Source: Candidatus Neomicrothrix sp. UBA7388 (lineage in GTDB: Bacteria > Actinomycetota > Acidimicrobiia > Acidimicrobiales > Poriferisodalaceae). From it: a DNA stretch of 6,214 bases. Both the position numbers and the translations under genes were made by a program. Location: the NCBI GenBank assembly GCA_002470695.1, contig DKNM01000125.1, forward strand, positions 9,533 through 15,746, read 5' to 3'. Below the pieces are notes generated by a model. That model did not search any database and was not told where the DNA came from. It worked only from the letters and a program-made list of their open reading frames with translations. This document shows positions 1 to 6,214 of this stretch, piece after piece. Position 1 is the first letter of the stretch. Each line of letters begins with the position of its first letter.

Positions 1-112
1 TCGGGTTCCTTTGGATCGGTCGCCATACAACCATGTTAGAGGCGTCTAGCTGGTAATCACCTGCTGGCTCTCAGATGATCTTTAGGTCACCATCCAAGAA
101 GGTTATGTTCGG

Positions 113-118
113 TATCTT
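113..118 (+). promoter_or_regulatory. Possible leaderless -10 box for the DUF3499 gene
   Basis: The hexamer TATCTT fits the actinobacterial TANNNT -10 consensus and ends exactly 7 nt before the GTG at 126. This is the spacing seen when transcription starts on the first base of the start codon (leaderless mRNA), a common arrangement in actinobacteria. No ribosome binding site lies at a useful distance before that GTG, which agrees with the idea. I see no convincing -35 hexamer. A TANNNT match is easy to find by chance, so this is a weak call. Confidence 0.25.
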
Positions 119-125
119 CGGCTAT

Positions 126-380
126 GTGACTGATTCTCGCCCCAGGTTGTGTAGCCGTCCGCTTTGCGCCAAAGACGCGGAAGTATTGCTGTTATTTGAC
201 TATGACGCGCGCCTTGTAGAACTTCGAACGCTCGACCGGGTTCGCGATGCTAATTTGCTTGAATTGTGCGCGGACCACGCAAATAGGTTTCGGCCGCCGC
301 AAGGATGGGCGTGTGAGGATGTTCGGGAAGAACGGCGATGGAATAAAGCTACCGAGACTTCCTATGCGACCTATGAATAG
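126..380 (+). CDS. DUF3499 family small protein with CX4C...CX2H motif
   Basis: This is an 84-residue protein of the actinobacterial DUF3499 family, whose function is unknown. The diagnostic pieces are an N-terminal RLCSRPLC (CX4C), a short strand region FDYDARLVEL where relatives carry a 'TYVYAD' segment, an LCADHANRF block (CX2H), and a P-QGW element at residues 58-62. The two cysteines plus the C/H pair look like a four-ligand metal site, probably zinc (inference). I chose GTG 126 because family members begin only a few residues before the CSR motif and a -10-like box sits 7 nt upstream. In-frame ATGs at 75 and 105 are alternatives: the first has no Shine-Dalgarno sequence, the second has AAGAAGG only 2 nt away. 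Either would add residues that look unlike the family. In mycobacteria the homologue also sits just upstream of manB. The C-terminal tail after the GW element is charged and probably disordered. Confidence 0.8.
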   Translation: MTDSRPRLCSRPLCAKDAEVLLLFDYDARLVELRTLDRVRDANLLELCADHANRFRPPQGWACEDVREERRWNKATETSYATYE

Positions 381-469
381 ATTCCGGCGTGTAAAAGGGC
401 CCCAGAACAGCTAGTTATTAACCGTCCGCTAATGATATTCACTCATGTTCGATGCCAACATGGAGTTGA

Positions 470-2944
470 ATGGTCGCCATCGGAAAACCAAGTAACAAAC
501 AAAGAGGCTTCATCAGGCTTCGAATAACTCGTCTAGCTTACGGACCCAAAGAGTGGATTTCCGTATTAGTCGCTTTGTTTTCTGTCGCAACCGTTTTCTG
601 GGCTTTGGGGCCGAAAGAAATTTTCCTCAACACCACACCTACCGGGGGAGACATGGGTGCCCATGTTTGGGGTCCCGCATTCTTGAGAGACGAGTTGCTG
701 CCTTCGCTCCAACTTCGGGGATGGACTTCTGATTGGTACGCAGGTTTCCCTGCAATGCACTTCTACATGGTTTTGCCATATCTCATGATTGTTTTTTTAG
801 ACCTTCTTGTCCCCTACGGGGTGGCGTTCAAATTGGTGGCAATTTCAGGGGTGTGCTTCATGCCGCTCGCTGCATGGAAAATGGCCCGGCTTTCAAACTG
901 GAAAGAACCGCTGCCGGCTTTAATGGCTATAGGGGCGCTCCTCTTTGTCTTTGACTCAAATTTCACTATTTACGGGGGAAATATTGCTTCGATGCTTGCT
1001 GGGGAATTTGCATTCTCCATAGGGCTTGCTGTGGCTCTCATATATCTCGGCCTGGTAAATCAATGCCTTCATATGGGGAGATTCACGGCCCGTGCCGCGG
1101 TCGCACTAGCAATTGTTGCTCTCTGCCACCCAATCACACTGTTGTTCTCCGTTTCGGCAACCGTGGTTTTGATACTTGCTCGATCGATACACTCTTTGCC
1201 GAAAAAGATCGGGAGTAAGCCAACGTTTGTAATGCTTTCTCTGGGGTTGTTGGCACCTGCAGTAGCCTTTATTGCGAGTTCTGTAAGCGAAATCAGGTTT
1301 GTGTTTTGCCTGTTACCGGTCCTTTGCCTTCTGCTCGTCGACCTGAAGGTTTCCGTAAAGGCAGTGTTGATGGGCTTGTGGGCCGCTGCCTTCTCGGCTT
1401 TTTGGACGGTGCCTTTTCTACTCCGGCACCGCTATCTCAATGACATGGGCTGGGAGAGGCTTGACGAGGTTGTTAACAATCTTTTTTTCCCGGAGCGGTT
1501 ACCCGGTGATAGCGCAAAGATGCCGATTACTTGGATCCTCGTCCTCGCAGCCGTAGCTGTTGTGGTAGGGGCCATCAAGTGGCATCAACCGTCGATTGCT
1601 CTAACAGTGATGGCAGTTGCATCTGGTTGTGCTTTTGTTTTATGGCCCCAGCATCGACTGTGGAACGCTCGTCTGCTGCCATTTTGGTATCTGTCTCTAT
1701 ATTTACTTGCCGCAGTCGGAGTGTGGTTCTTGATAGAAGGACTGTTCTCTTCCGGCTCAAGGGCGAATCGTAATTATTTAGCGCGACGTCAACGGTTCGC
1801 TCTTTTGCTATCACCCATCTTGATTGTTTTAGCAGCATCAGCTTTTGTAGCTGTTCATCTTGGCATTGCTCCGGGTGGGTCTTATGACAGTAAAGGTTCT
1901 TTTCGCTGGGGGCCGTTCACAGTCAGTGCTGAGGACGCGAACTTTGTGTCAGGTTGGGCCGCCTGGAATTTTGGTGGCTACGAGTCACGAGACGGGTACC
2001 CGAGATACCGAAGTCTTATTGCGACCATGAACCAAGTAGGAAAAGATTACGGTTGCGGTCGATCACTCTGGGAATACGACAAGCAAGAACTTGGTTCGTA
2101 TGGCACGCCCATGGCGCCAATGCTTTTGCCCTATTGGACAGAAGGCTGCATCGGATCAATGGAAGGTTTGTACTTTGAATCCTCTGCCACTGTTCCGTTC
2201 CACTTTCTGATGCAGTCAGAATTATCACTCAACCCCTCAAGACCTATGAGAGGGTTGGATTATCGAGGTCTAGACCTGGAAGCTGGGCTTCGGCATTTGC
2301 AAATGTCAGGTGTCCGCTACTACATAGCGTTCAGCGAAGAAGCGAAGGAGCAAGCTCAAGCGCATCCCGATGTTGTCGAACTCTTGGCGGTTTCTGAACC
2401 TTGGCATGTCTACCGGGTAGCGGGGTCTGAACTAGTTGAAGGACTGAAGTATGTGCCCAACGTGTCAACTGCCGGTAATCACGGCGTAAATGGTTGGACG
2501 AAGCCTGCTGTCGCTTGGTTTACCGATGAAACCAGAGCTGAGATTGTTGTCACGGGCGATGGTCCCGAAGAGTGGCCTAGGGTGAGTATCACGACGTCTC
2601 CTTTCTTGGGGCAGACAAAATATTCTGACTCCACGTTGGAGCCGCTACCCCCAGTAGTCATCTCAGAAATCGAGGAGAGCCAAGATGGGATTAGCTTCTC
2701 GGTCGACCGGCCGGGTGTGCCTGTTCTCGTAAAGACTTCCTATTTTCCGAACTGGTCTGTATCGGGAGCGGAAGGTCCATATAGGGCTACTCCAAATTGG
2801 ATGGTCGTTATTCCAACCGAACAACGGGTTCACCTGGAGTTTGGGGCTACTTGGGTCGAATATTTTGGGTGGTTTCTTACTTTAAGCGCGGTAGGCGGTT
2901 TGGTTTACAGGAGTCGATTTGAGCGCAGGAAGATAAGCGCGTGA
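470..2944 (+). CDS. Polytopic membrane protein, PTPS_related / GT-C-like glycosyltransferase
   Basis: This 824-residue integral membrane protein resembles the Pfam family named '6-pyruvoyl-tetrahydropterin synthase related domain; membrane protein' (PTPS_related). It has nothing to do with pterins and looks like a GT-C glycosyltransferase that uses lipid-linked sugars outside the cell. After one N-terminal helix (about 28-47), the first external loop carries GGDMGAH (59-65). Asp61 sits where GT-C enzymes keep their catalytic acid, and WYAGFPAMHFYMVLP follows at 89-103. I count roughly 13 more hydrophobic segments up to about residue 465. A soluble, presumably extracytoplasmic domain spans about 466-797, then one last helix (798-814) and a basic tail (RFERRK). 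The end of the ectodomain (SYFPNWSVSGAEGPYRATPN, 757-776) recalls the C-terminal part of YfhO-like and related GT-C proteins. The ATG at 470 has GGAG 4 nt upstream. The stop overlaps the next gene by 4 nt. Family placement is fairly sure; donor, acceptor and activity are inferred. Confidence 0.8.
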   Translation: MVAIGKPSNKQRGFIRLRITRLAYGPKEWISVLVALFSVATVFWALGPKEIFLNTTPTGGDMGAHVWGPAFLRDELLPSLQLRGWTSDWYAGFPAMHFYMVLPYLMIVFLDLLVPYGVAFKLVAISGVCFMPLAAWKMARLSNWKEPLPALMAIGALLFVFDSNFTIYGGNIASMLAGEFAFSIGLAVALIYLGLVNQCLHMGRFTARAAVALAIVALCHPITLLFSVSATVVLILARSIHSLPKKIGSKPTFVMLSLGLLAPAVAFIASSVSEIRFVFCLLPVLCLLLVDLKVSVKAVLMGLWAAAFSAFWTVPFLLRHRYLNDMGWERLDEVVNNLFFPERLPGDSAKMPITWILVLAAVAVVVGAIKWHQPSIALTVMAVASGCAFVLWPQHRLWNARLLPFWYLSLYLLAAVGVWFLIEGLFSSGSRANRNYLARRQRFALLLSPILIVLAASAFVAVHLGIAPGGSYDSKGSFRWGPFTVSAEDANFVSGWAAWNFGGYESRDGYPRYRSLIATMNQVGKDYGCGRSLWEYDKQELGSYGTPMAPMLLPYWTEGCIGSMEGLYFESSATVPFHFLMQSELSLNPSRPMRGLDYRGLDLEAGLRHLQMSGVRYYIAFSEEAKEQAQAHPDVVELLAVSEPWHVYRVAGSELVEGLKYVPNVSTAGNHGVNGWTKPAVAWFTDETRAEIVVTGDGPEEWPRVSITTSPFLGQTKYSDSTLEPLPPVVISEIEESQDGISFSVDRPGVPVLVKTSYFPNWSVSGAEGPYRATPNWMVVIPTEQRVHLEFGATWVEYFGWFLTLSAVGGLVYRSRFERRKISA

Positions 2945-3672
2945 ATAGAGACCGAATATCCGTTGTTTTGCCGGCATATGAGTCTGCGGTGTTAGTGGCG
3001 GAGGCTGTTCCGAAGGTTCGGAGCGATCTAATGGGTAGGGATGTAGAAATTATCGTCGTCGACGATGGGTCATCAGACGACACCACGATCGTCGCTCGTG
3101 AAGCTGGCGCCGATCAGGTCATACGCCTTGATGAGAACCAGGGAAAGGGCGCCGCCGTTCGCGAAGGTTTACGATCAGCCACAGGCGAATATTTGGTGTT
3201 CACCGACGTTGATTTAGCTTACGAGCCTGTGCAGATACTCAATATCGTCGAGTTGCTTGCCGGTGATGCTGACATTGCTGTGGGAAGCAGGCGGCATTTT
3301 GCGAGTGCAAATACCCCAACAGCGGGGTGGATTCGTGATTGCGGCAGCTGGGTGTTCAATCGACTGACACGCTTAATTGTTCCGAATCCATTTCTTGACA
3401 CTCAATGCGGTCTCAAAGGCTTTACGCCGGAAGCTGCCCGCCAAATTTTTGGCAAAGCCAAAATCGACGGTTTCGCTTTCGATGTTGAACTGCTTTTTTT
3501 AGCCCGAAAGATGGGTCTAGTTGTTGCTGAGACTCCAGTGACTCTGAGGCATGTCGAGCAAAGCAGTGTGAGGTTCATTCCTCAAGCTGCGCGGATGTTG
3601 TGGGATTTAGTTCGGGTTCGTTGGTGGGCGATTATGGGTGCATACAACCTCAAAGCTCCAAGGTCTGGTTAA
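2941..3672 (+). CDS. Family 2 glycosyltransferase, polyprenyl-phosphate sugar synthase type
   Basis: This 243-residue GT-A enzyme probably transfers a hexose from a nucleotide sugar to polyprenyl phosphate on the cytoplasmic face. It starts with the usual nucleotide-binding strand (ISVVLPAYES, 6-15). It has VVDDGSSDDT at 39-48, NQGKGAAVREG at 66-76 and the metal-binding DVD (89-91) in FTDVDLAY. DTQCGLKGF (153-161) and FDVELL (180-185) are typical of the ALG5/DPM1-like group (dolichyl-phosphate glucose or mannose synthases). There is no transmembrane segment; the basic, tryptophan-rich C-terminus (RVRWWAIMGAY, 225-235) may touch the membrane. The start is the GTG in the GTGA overlap with the stop of the membrane protein, with AGGAAG 8 nt upstream, so the two genes are probably translationally coupled. 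Whether it makes the mannosyl or glucosyl lipid cannot be told from sequence; the mannose-pathway genes that follow favour mannose, while the ALG5-like motifs would also allow glucose. Confidence 0.88.
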   Translation: MNRDRISVVLPAYESAVLVAEAVPKVRSDLMGRDVEIIVVDDGSSDDTTIVAREAGADQVIRLDENQGKGAAVREGLRSATGEYLVFTDVDLAYEPVQILNIVELLAGDADIAVGSRRHFASANTPTAGWIRDCGSWVFNRLTRLIVPNPFLDTQCGLKGFTPEAARQIFGKAKIDGFAFDVELLFLARKMGLVVAETPVTLRHVEQSSVRFIPQAARMLWDLVRVRWWAIMGAYNLKAPRSG

Positions 3673-3685
3673 TCTCCTAGGTGCG

Positions 3686-5050
3686 ATGAGTTCTTCAATC
3701 GGCATACCACCGGTTAATCCGGATCGCCTAGCAGCTGTTTTCAAGGCATATGACATTAGGGGTTTGACGCCTGATGAACTTGACGCTTCTGTGGCGGTTG
3801 CGCTGGGCGCGGCGTTTGCGAATTTTGCGCAGTCGCAGCAAATTCTGATCGGTCGAGATATGCGAACTTCAGGTGAAATGCTTGCATCTGCTTTTAGCGA
3901 AGGTGTTACTTCCCAGGGAGTTGACGTCGTCGATGTCGGTCTTGCATCTACCGATCTCGTGTACTTTGCTTCCGGCAGCCTGAATCTCCCCGCGGTGATG
4001 TTGACCGCTTCGCATAACCCTGCGTCCTACAACGGCATGAAGTTCTGTCTTGCCGGAGCGCGAGCAATTGGGGCTGACTCAGGTCTGGGCGAAATCCGTG
4101 AACTGGCAAGCAGGCCGGCGAGCGTCTCACCCAATCGAGGTGTCGTCGAGCGCTCCGATCAACTTGAATTATTTGTCAAACATGTGCACTCCTTTATCGA
4201 TATTCCGTCACTGAAAAAATTGAAGGTTGTTGTCGACACGGCCAACGGAATGGGTGGTTTAGTTGTGCCGGCGGTTTTTGAAACTCTGCCATTTGATCTC
4301 GAGGTGCTCTACCAAGAGCTTGATGGAAATTTCCCGAACCATCCTGCTGATCCGTTACAACCGGAGAATTTGATCGACCTCCAACGCCGAGTTCGAGAAA
4401 CTCGGGCGGATATCGGTCTCGCGTTCGACGGCGACGCAGACAGGGTTTTCTTGGTTGATGAGTTGTCAAATCCAGTAAATGGTTCGCTTACTACAGCTCT
4501 AGTTGCGTCAGCGATTCTGCAACGCGAAGGGCCCGGACCGGTACTACATAATTTGATCTGTTCCCGGTCTACCGCTGAAGCTATTAGTGAGTTCGGTGGA
4601 TCTCCTATTCGAACCAGGGTTGGGCATAGCTACATAAAAGCGATCATGGCGGAGACTGGAGCGATGTTTGGTGGAGAGCACAGCGGGCATTACTACTTCG
4701 CTCGGAATTTTGGGGCCGATTCGGGTTTGATAGCCGCACTTATTGTTCTTGAGCAGCTTTCCCAAGACGAGCGTCCGTTGTCTGAGTTAATGGCGCCCTT
4801 TGACCGTTATGCAAGCTCTGGCGAGATTAATACGGCTGTCAGGGACCCCGAATCCGCGTTGAGAGCGGTGGCGGATGCTTACGATGCTCATTCGCAGGAC
4901 TTTCTTGATGGCCTAACAGTGGACTGCGGCGATTGGTGGTTTAATTTGAGGCCCTCGAATACAGAGCCTTTGGTCCGGCTAAACGTAGAGTGCTCGAGCG
5001 AAGAAGAAGTAGCTTTGCGGGTGGCTGATATTTTGTCCTTAATTACGTGA
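3686..5050 (+). CDS. manB: Phosphomannomutase / phosphoglucomutase (alpha-D-phosphohexomutase)
   Basis: This 454-residue cytoplasmic enzyme interconverts mannose-6-P and mannose-1-P, and often also the glucose phosphates, through a phosphoserine. All four active-site elements of the family are intact: TASHNP (107-112) with catalytic Ser109; the Mg-binding loop DGDADR (248-253); the sugar-recognition loop GGEHSGH (329-335); and the phosphate-binding loop RPSNTEP (422-428). The order and total length match a complete four-domain enzyme. I chose ATG 3686, 13 nt after the previous stop. An in-frame GTG at 3638 would add 16 residues overlapping the glycosyltransferase gene, and these do not look like family sequence. 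The ribosome binding site for 3686 is weak (AGG with a 4-nt spacer). GEHSGH is shared by PMM/PGM enzymes, so the relative use of mannose and glucose cannot be read from it. The downstream isomerase makes or uses its substrate. Confidence 0.95.
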   Translation: MSSSIGIPPVNPDRLAAVFKAYDIRGLTPDELDASVAVALGAAFANFAQSQQILIGRDMRTSGEMLASAFSEGVTSQGVDVVDVGLASTDLVYFASGSLNLPAVMLTASHNPASYNGMKFCLAGARAIGADSGLGEIRELASRPASVSPNRGVVERSDQLELFVKHVHSFIDIPSLKKLKVVVDTANGMGGLVVPAVFETLPFDLEVLYQELDGNFPNHPADPLQPENLIDLQRRVRETRADIGLAFDGDADRVFLVDELSNPVNGSLTTALVASAILQREGPGPVLHNLICSRSTAEAISEFGGSPIRTRVGHSYIKAIMAETGAMFGGEHSGHYYFARNFGADSGLIAALIVLEQLSQDERPLSELMAPFDRYASSGEINTAVRDPESALRAVADAYDAHSQDFLDGLTVDCGDWWFNLRPSNTEPLVRLNVECSSEEEVALRVADILSLIT

Positions 5051-5103
5051 ATGCTGCCGTACCCTAAGCAATAGCTCATGTTTTAGGTGAAGTGAAAGAA
5101 GCG

Positions 5104-5107
5104 GGAG
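5104..5107 (+). promoter_or_regulatory. Ribosome binding site deciding the Trm112-like start
   Basis: GGAG, within GGGAGAAG, lies 8 nt before the ATG at 5116. This supports that start over the in-frame GTG at 5092, which would add eight polar residues (MKEAGEDI) not expected in the family. Confidence 0.65.
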
Positions 5108-5115
5108 AAGACATT

Positions 5116-5352
5116 ATGGCTCTTGATCCAGGTTTACTAGAGATCCTTGCATGCCCTGACGATAAGGGTCCACTCCGATACTTCCGGGATGAAGATTTGC
5201 TATACAACCCTCGACTCGGAAGGACCTATCCAATTCAGGATGGAATTCCAGTTCTTCTTATTTCAGAGGCGCAGGCGTTGGATGATGATGAGCGGCAGCG
5301 TCTTGATGCTAAATCTGGCGAAGAAACGGGTCCCAAGACTTCAGAGGGTTGA
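5116..5352 (+). CDS. Trm112-like (YcaR-type) small protein with degenerate zinc site
   Basis: This 78-residue protein of the Trm112p/YcaR family opens with the hallmark LDPGLLEILACP and ends its core with the equally typical YPIQDGIPVLLISEA (38-52). In eukaryotes Trm112 is a zinc-binding partner that stabilises several methyltransferases; bacterial members are little understood. Here only Cys13 remains: the CPXC knuckle reads CPDD, and the later cysteines are replaced within LLYNPRLGRTY (28-38). Classical four-Cys zinc binding is therefore impossible. As far as I recall, this CP-D-KGPL form is widespread in actinobacterial homologues at this locus, so it is probably a lineage trait, not decay. 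The tail (55-78) is acidic and polar, probably flexible. The gene sits 65 nt after manB, and its stop is followed after 1 nt by the isomerase start, so expression with both sugar enzymes is likely. A direct role in sugar metabolism is not shown. Confidence 0.85.
   Translation: MALDPGLLEILACPDDKGPLRYFRDEDLLYNPRLGRTYPIQDGIPVLLISEAQALDDDERQRLDAKSGEETGPKTSEG
5343..5348 (+). promoter_or_regulatory. Ribosome binding site supporting the isomerase GTG start
   Basis: AGAGGG lies inside the last codons of the Trm112-like gene, 5 nt before GTG 5354. It explains how a GTG just after the previous stop can be used. The ATG at 5352 is in a different frame that stops after about 20 codons. Confidence 0.6.
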
Positions 5353-5353
5353 T

Positions 5354-6214
5354 GTGCAAAGTCCAATTGACTCGCTGGGTATGGGAAAGGCGCTGCTGGA
5401 TCTGCCGCGTCAGATAGAGCGATCTTTTGATGAATCGAAAAAAATTTCAGGACTACCTGATGCGGCGAAAGTCGATCAAGTTGTGATCTTGGGAATGGGC
5501 GGATCAGGAATAGCTGGCGACATTGTGAAGGCCATAGCGACTCCGCTTACGCGCATCCCAATTATTGTCTCCAAAGGTTACGAATGTCCGACCTTTGTTA
5601 GTTCTCGAACGTTTGTTGTGGCTGCATCTTTCAGCGGTGATACGGAAGAAACTCTTGAAGCTGCGGGCGCAGCGAGCGAAAGAGGCGCCCAAATAATGGC
5701 CGTTACCTGTGGGGGAAAGCTGCAAGGCGCAGCCGAAAATTGGGACGGGTCAATTCACTTGGTGGATTCTTTGATTCCGATGCCACGTTGCGCAGTCGCC
5801 GCTATGTCCTTACCCGTATTGGTTGCAATGGACTTAATTGGGTTAATTCCAGACGTTGAGACTGAGGTACAAGGCCTTTTGCAAACTGTTCGCGAACGCT
5901 GCAACTCAATTCGTGACGGGTTAGATACCTACCGTTCAGTAGCACAGAAGATAGGAAACAAGACCCCGCTCATTTATGGCGGAGGTGACCTGGGTCAAGT
6001 TGCAGCAACGAGACTAAAAAACCAAATCAACGAAAACGCGAAAATTCCAGCATTTTCTAATGTGCTCCCCGAACTGTGCCACAACGAAATGGCTGGTTGG
6101 GGATCATCAAGTGAAATGGCAACAGCGAATATGGAGGCGGTCCACTTAAGGCACGACTATGAGCATCCGCGGTTAGCCGCTCGCTTCGACTTTAACGAAT
6201 CCGTAGCTCTTACC
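5354..6214 (+). CDS. Bifunctional phosphoglucose/phosphomannose isomerase (SIS fold), 3' end missing
   Basis: This open frame runs to the window edge: 287 residues, against roughly 330-350 usual for the family. It interconverts glucose-6-P, fructose-6-P and mannose-6-P in the cytoplasm. Visible motifs are the SIS phosphate-binding loop LGMGGSGIAGD (46-56), the second phosphate loop SFSGDTEETL (92-101), MPRCA (143-147), KNQINENAK (222-230) and LPELCHNEMAGW (238-249). Glu227 and His243 are 16 residues apart, as are the catalytic Glu203 and His219 I recall for the Pyrobaculum PGI/PMI enzyme. The protein therefore appears catalytically competent. Mycobacteria have at this position a SIS protein (TobH, Rv3256c) considered non-enzymatic; the intact NEN and HNE motifs argue against that here. 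The GTG start follows the previous stop by 1 nt and has AGAGGG 5 nt upstream. The C-terminal end, which holds the threonine linked to mannose use, is outside the window, so dual activity is inferred. Confidence 0.92.
   Translation, partial: MQSPIDSLGMGKALLDLPRQIERSFDESKKISGLPDAAKVDQVVILGMGGSGIAGDIVKAIATPLTRIPIIVSKGYECPTFVSSRTFVVAASFSGDTEETLEAAGAASERGAQIMAVTCGGKLQGAAENWDGSIHLVDSLIPMPRCAVAAMSLPVLVAMDLIGLIPDVETEVQGLLQTVRERCNSIRDGLDTYRSVAQKIGNKTPLIYGGGDLGQVAATRLKNQINENAKIPAFSNVLPELCHNEMAGWGSSSEMATANMEAVHLRHDYEHPRLAARFDFNESVALT

Noticed and set aside
1..56. Possible gene ends at the left edge: a + strand frame reaching a TAA at 54-56, and a - strand ATG at 26 (starting MATDPKEP) or 34 that could begin a divergent gene
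   Set aside because: Only 8-17 codons are visible, neither - strand start has a clear ribosome binding site, and no recognisable family sequence is present. A divergent gene would fit actinobacterial synteny, but the window is too short to support it.
381..469. Spacer before the membrane protein, with AT-rich TAATGATATT at 430-439 as a possible -10 region
   Set aside because: No matching -35 element at the right distance, and AT-rich words are common. The GGGCCC at 397-402 is a bare palindrome without loop or T-run, so it is not a terminator.
1575..1838. Open frames on the opposite strand and in other frames within the membrane protein, manB and isomerase genes
   Set aside because: They lie wholly inside well-supported genes, show no family motifs or ribosome binding sites, and have low-quality composition.
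3056..3067. Palindrome TCGTCGACGA inside the GT2 gene
   Set aside because: It is the coding sequence of the conserved VVDD motif; the symmetry follows from the codons used.
792..3500. Three runs of seven T (792-798, 1482-1488, 3494-3500) that could allow polymerase or ribosome slippage
   Set aside because: Each lies in hydrophobic codons, the frames continue unbroken with good family sequence, and no useful alternative product is visible.
3638..3685. Longer manB start at GTG 3638 overlapping the GT2 gene by 35 nt
   Set aside because: The extra 16 residues look unlike the N-terminus of the family, and ATG 3686 gives the usual length; kept only as an alternative.
5051..5115. Short inverted repeat CCTAA / TTAGG between manB and the Trm112-like gene
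   Set aside because: Five-base AT-rich arms with a long loop and no T-tract; too weak for a terminator or operator.

Overview
The window reads as a chromosomal core or envelope-biosynthesis locus of an actinobacterium. The order DUF3499 protein, then ManB-type phosphomannomutase, Trm112-like small protein and SIS-fold sugar isomerase matches a conserved actinobacterial neighbourhood (in mycobacteria: Rv3258c, manB, a SIS-domain gene, manA). The large membrane protein and the family 2 glycosyltransferase placed between the DUF3499 gene and manB are reminiscent of Acidimicrobiia. That class assignment is from memory of the families, not from a search. Base composition looks balanced, near 50% GC by eye, which is low for an actinobacterium and would fit an aquatic lineage.

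Layout, all genes on the + strand. 1-125: upstream spacer with a possible leaderless promoter. 126-380: small DUF3499 metal-site protein. 381-469: short spacer. 470-2944: 824-residue polytopic membrane protein of the PTPS_related/GT-C type. 2941-3672: cytoplasmic family 2 glycosyltransferase resembling dolichyl/polyprenyl-phosphate sugar synthases, overlapping the previous stop by 4 nt. 3686-5050: phosphomannomutase/phosphoglucomutase. 5116-5352: Trm112-like protein with its zinc cysteines mostly lost. 5354-6214: bifunctional phosphoglucose/phosphomannose isomerase, cut by the window end. The spacing from 470 onward (4-nt overlap, 13 nt, 65 nt, 1 nt) indicates one operon.

How the genes may work together: the isomerase converts fructose-6-P to mannose-6-P and/or interconverts it with glucose-6-P. 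ManB then moves the phosphate to C1. The activated nucleotide sugar (its pyrophosphorylase is not in the window) would be used by the family 2 enzyme to charge a polyprenyl phosphate. The membrane GT-C-like protein is the natural candidate to use that lipid-linked sugar on the outer face of the membrane. The enzymes at both ends are well supported; the link between the two glycosyltransferases is inference. I found no mobile element, CRISPR array, tRNA, rRNA or phage-like gene, and no clear sign of a wholly new system.
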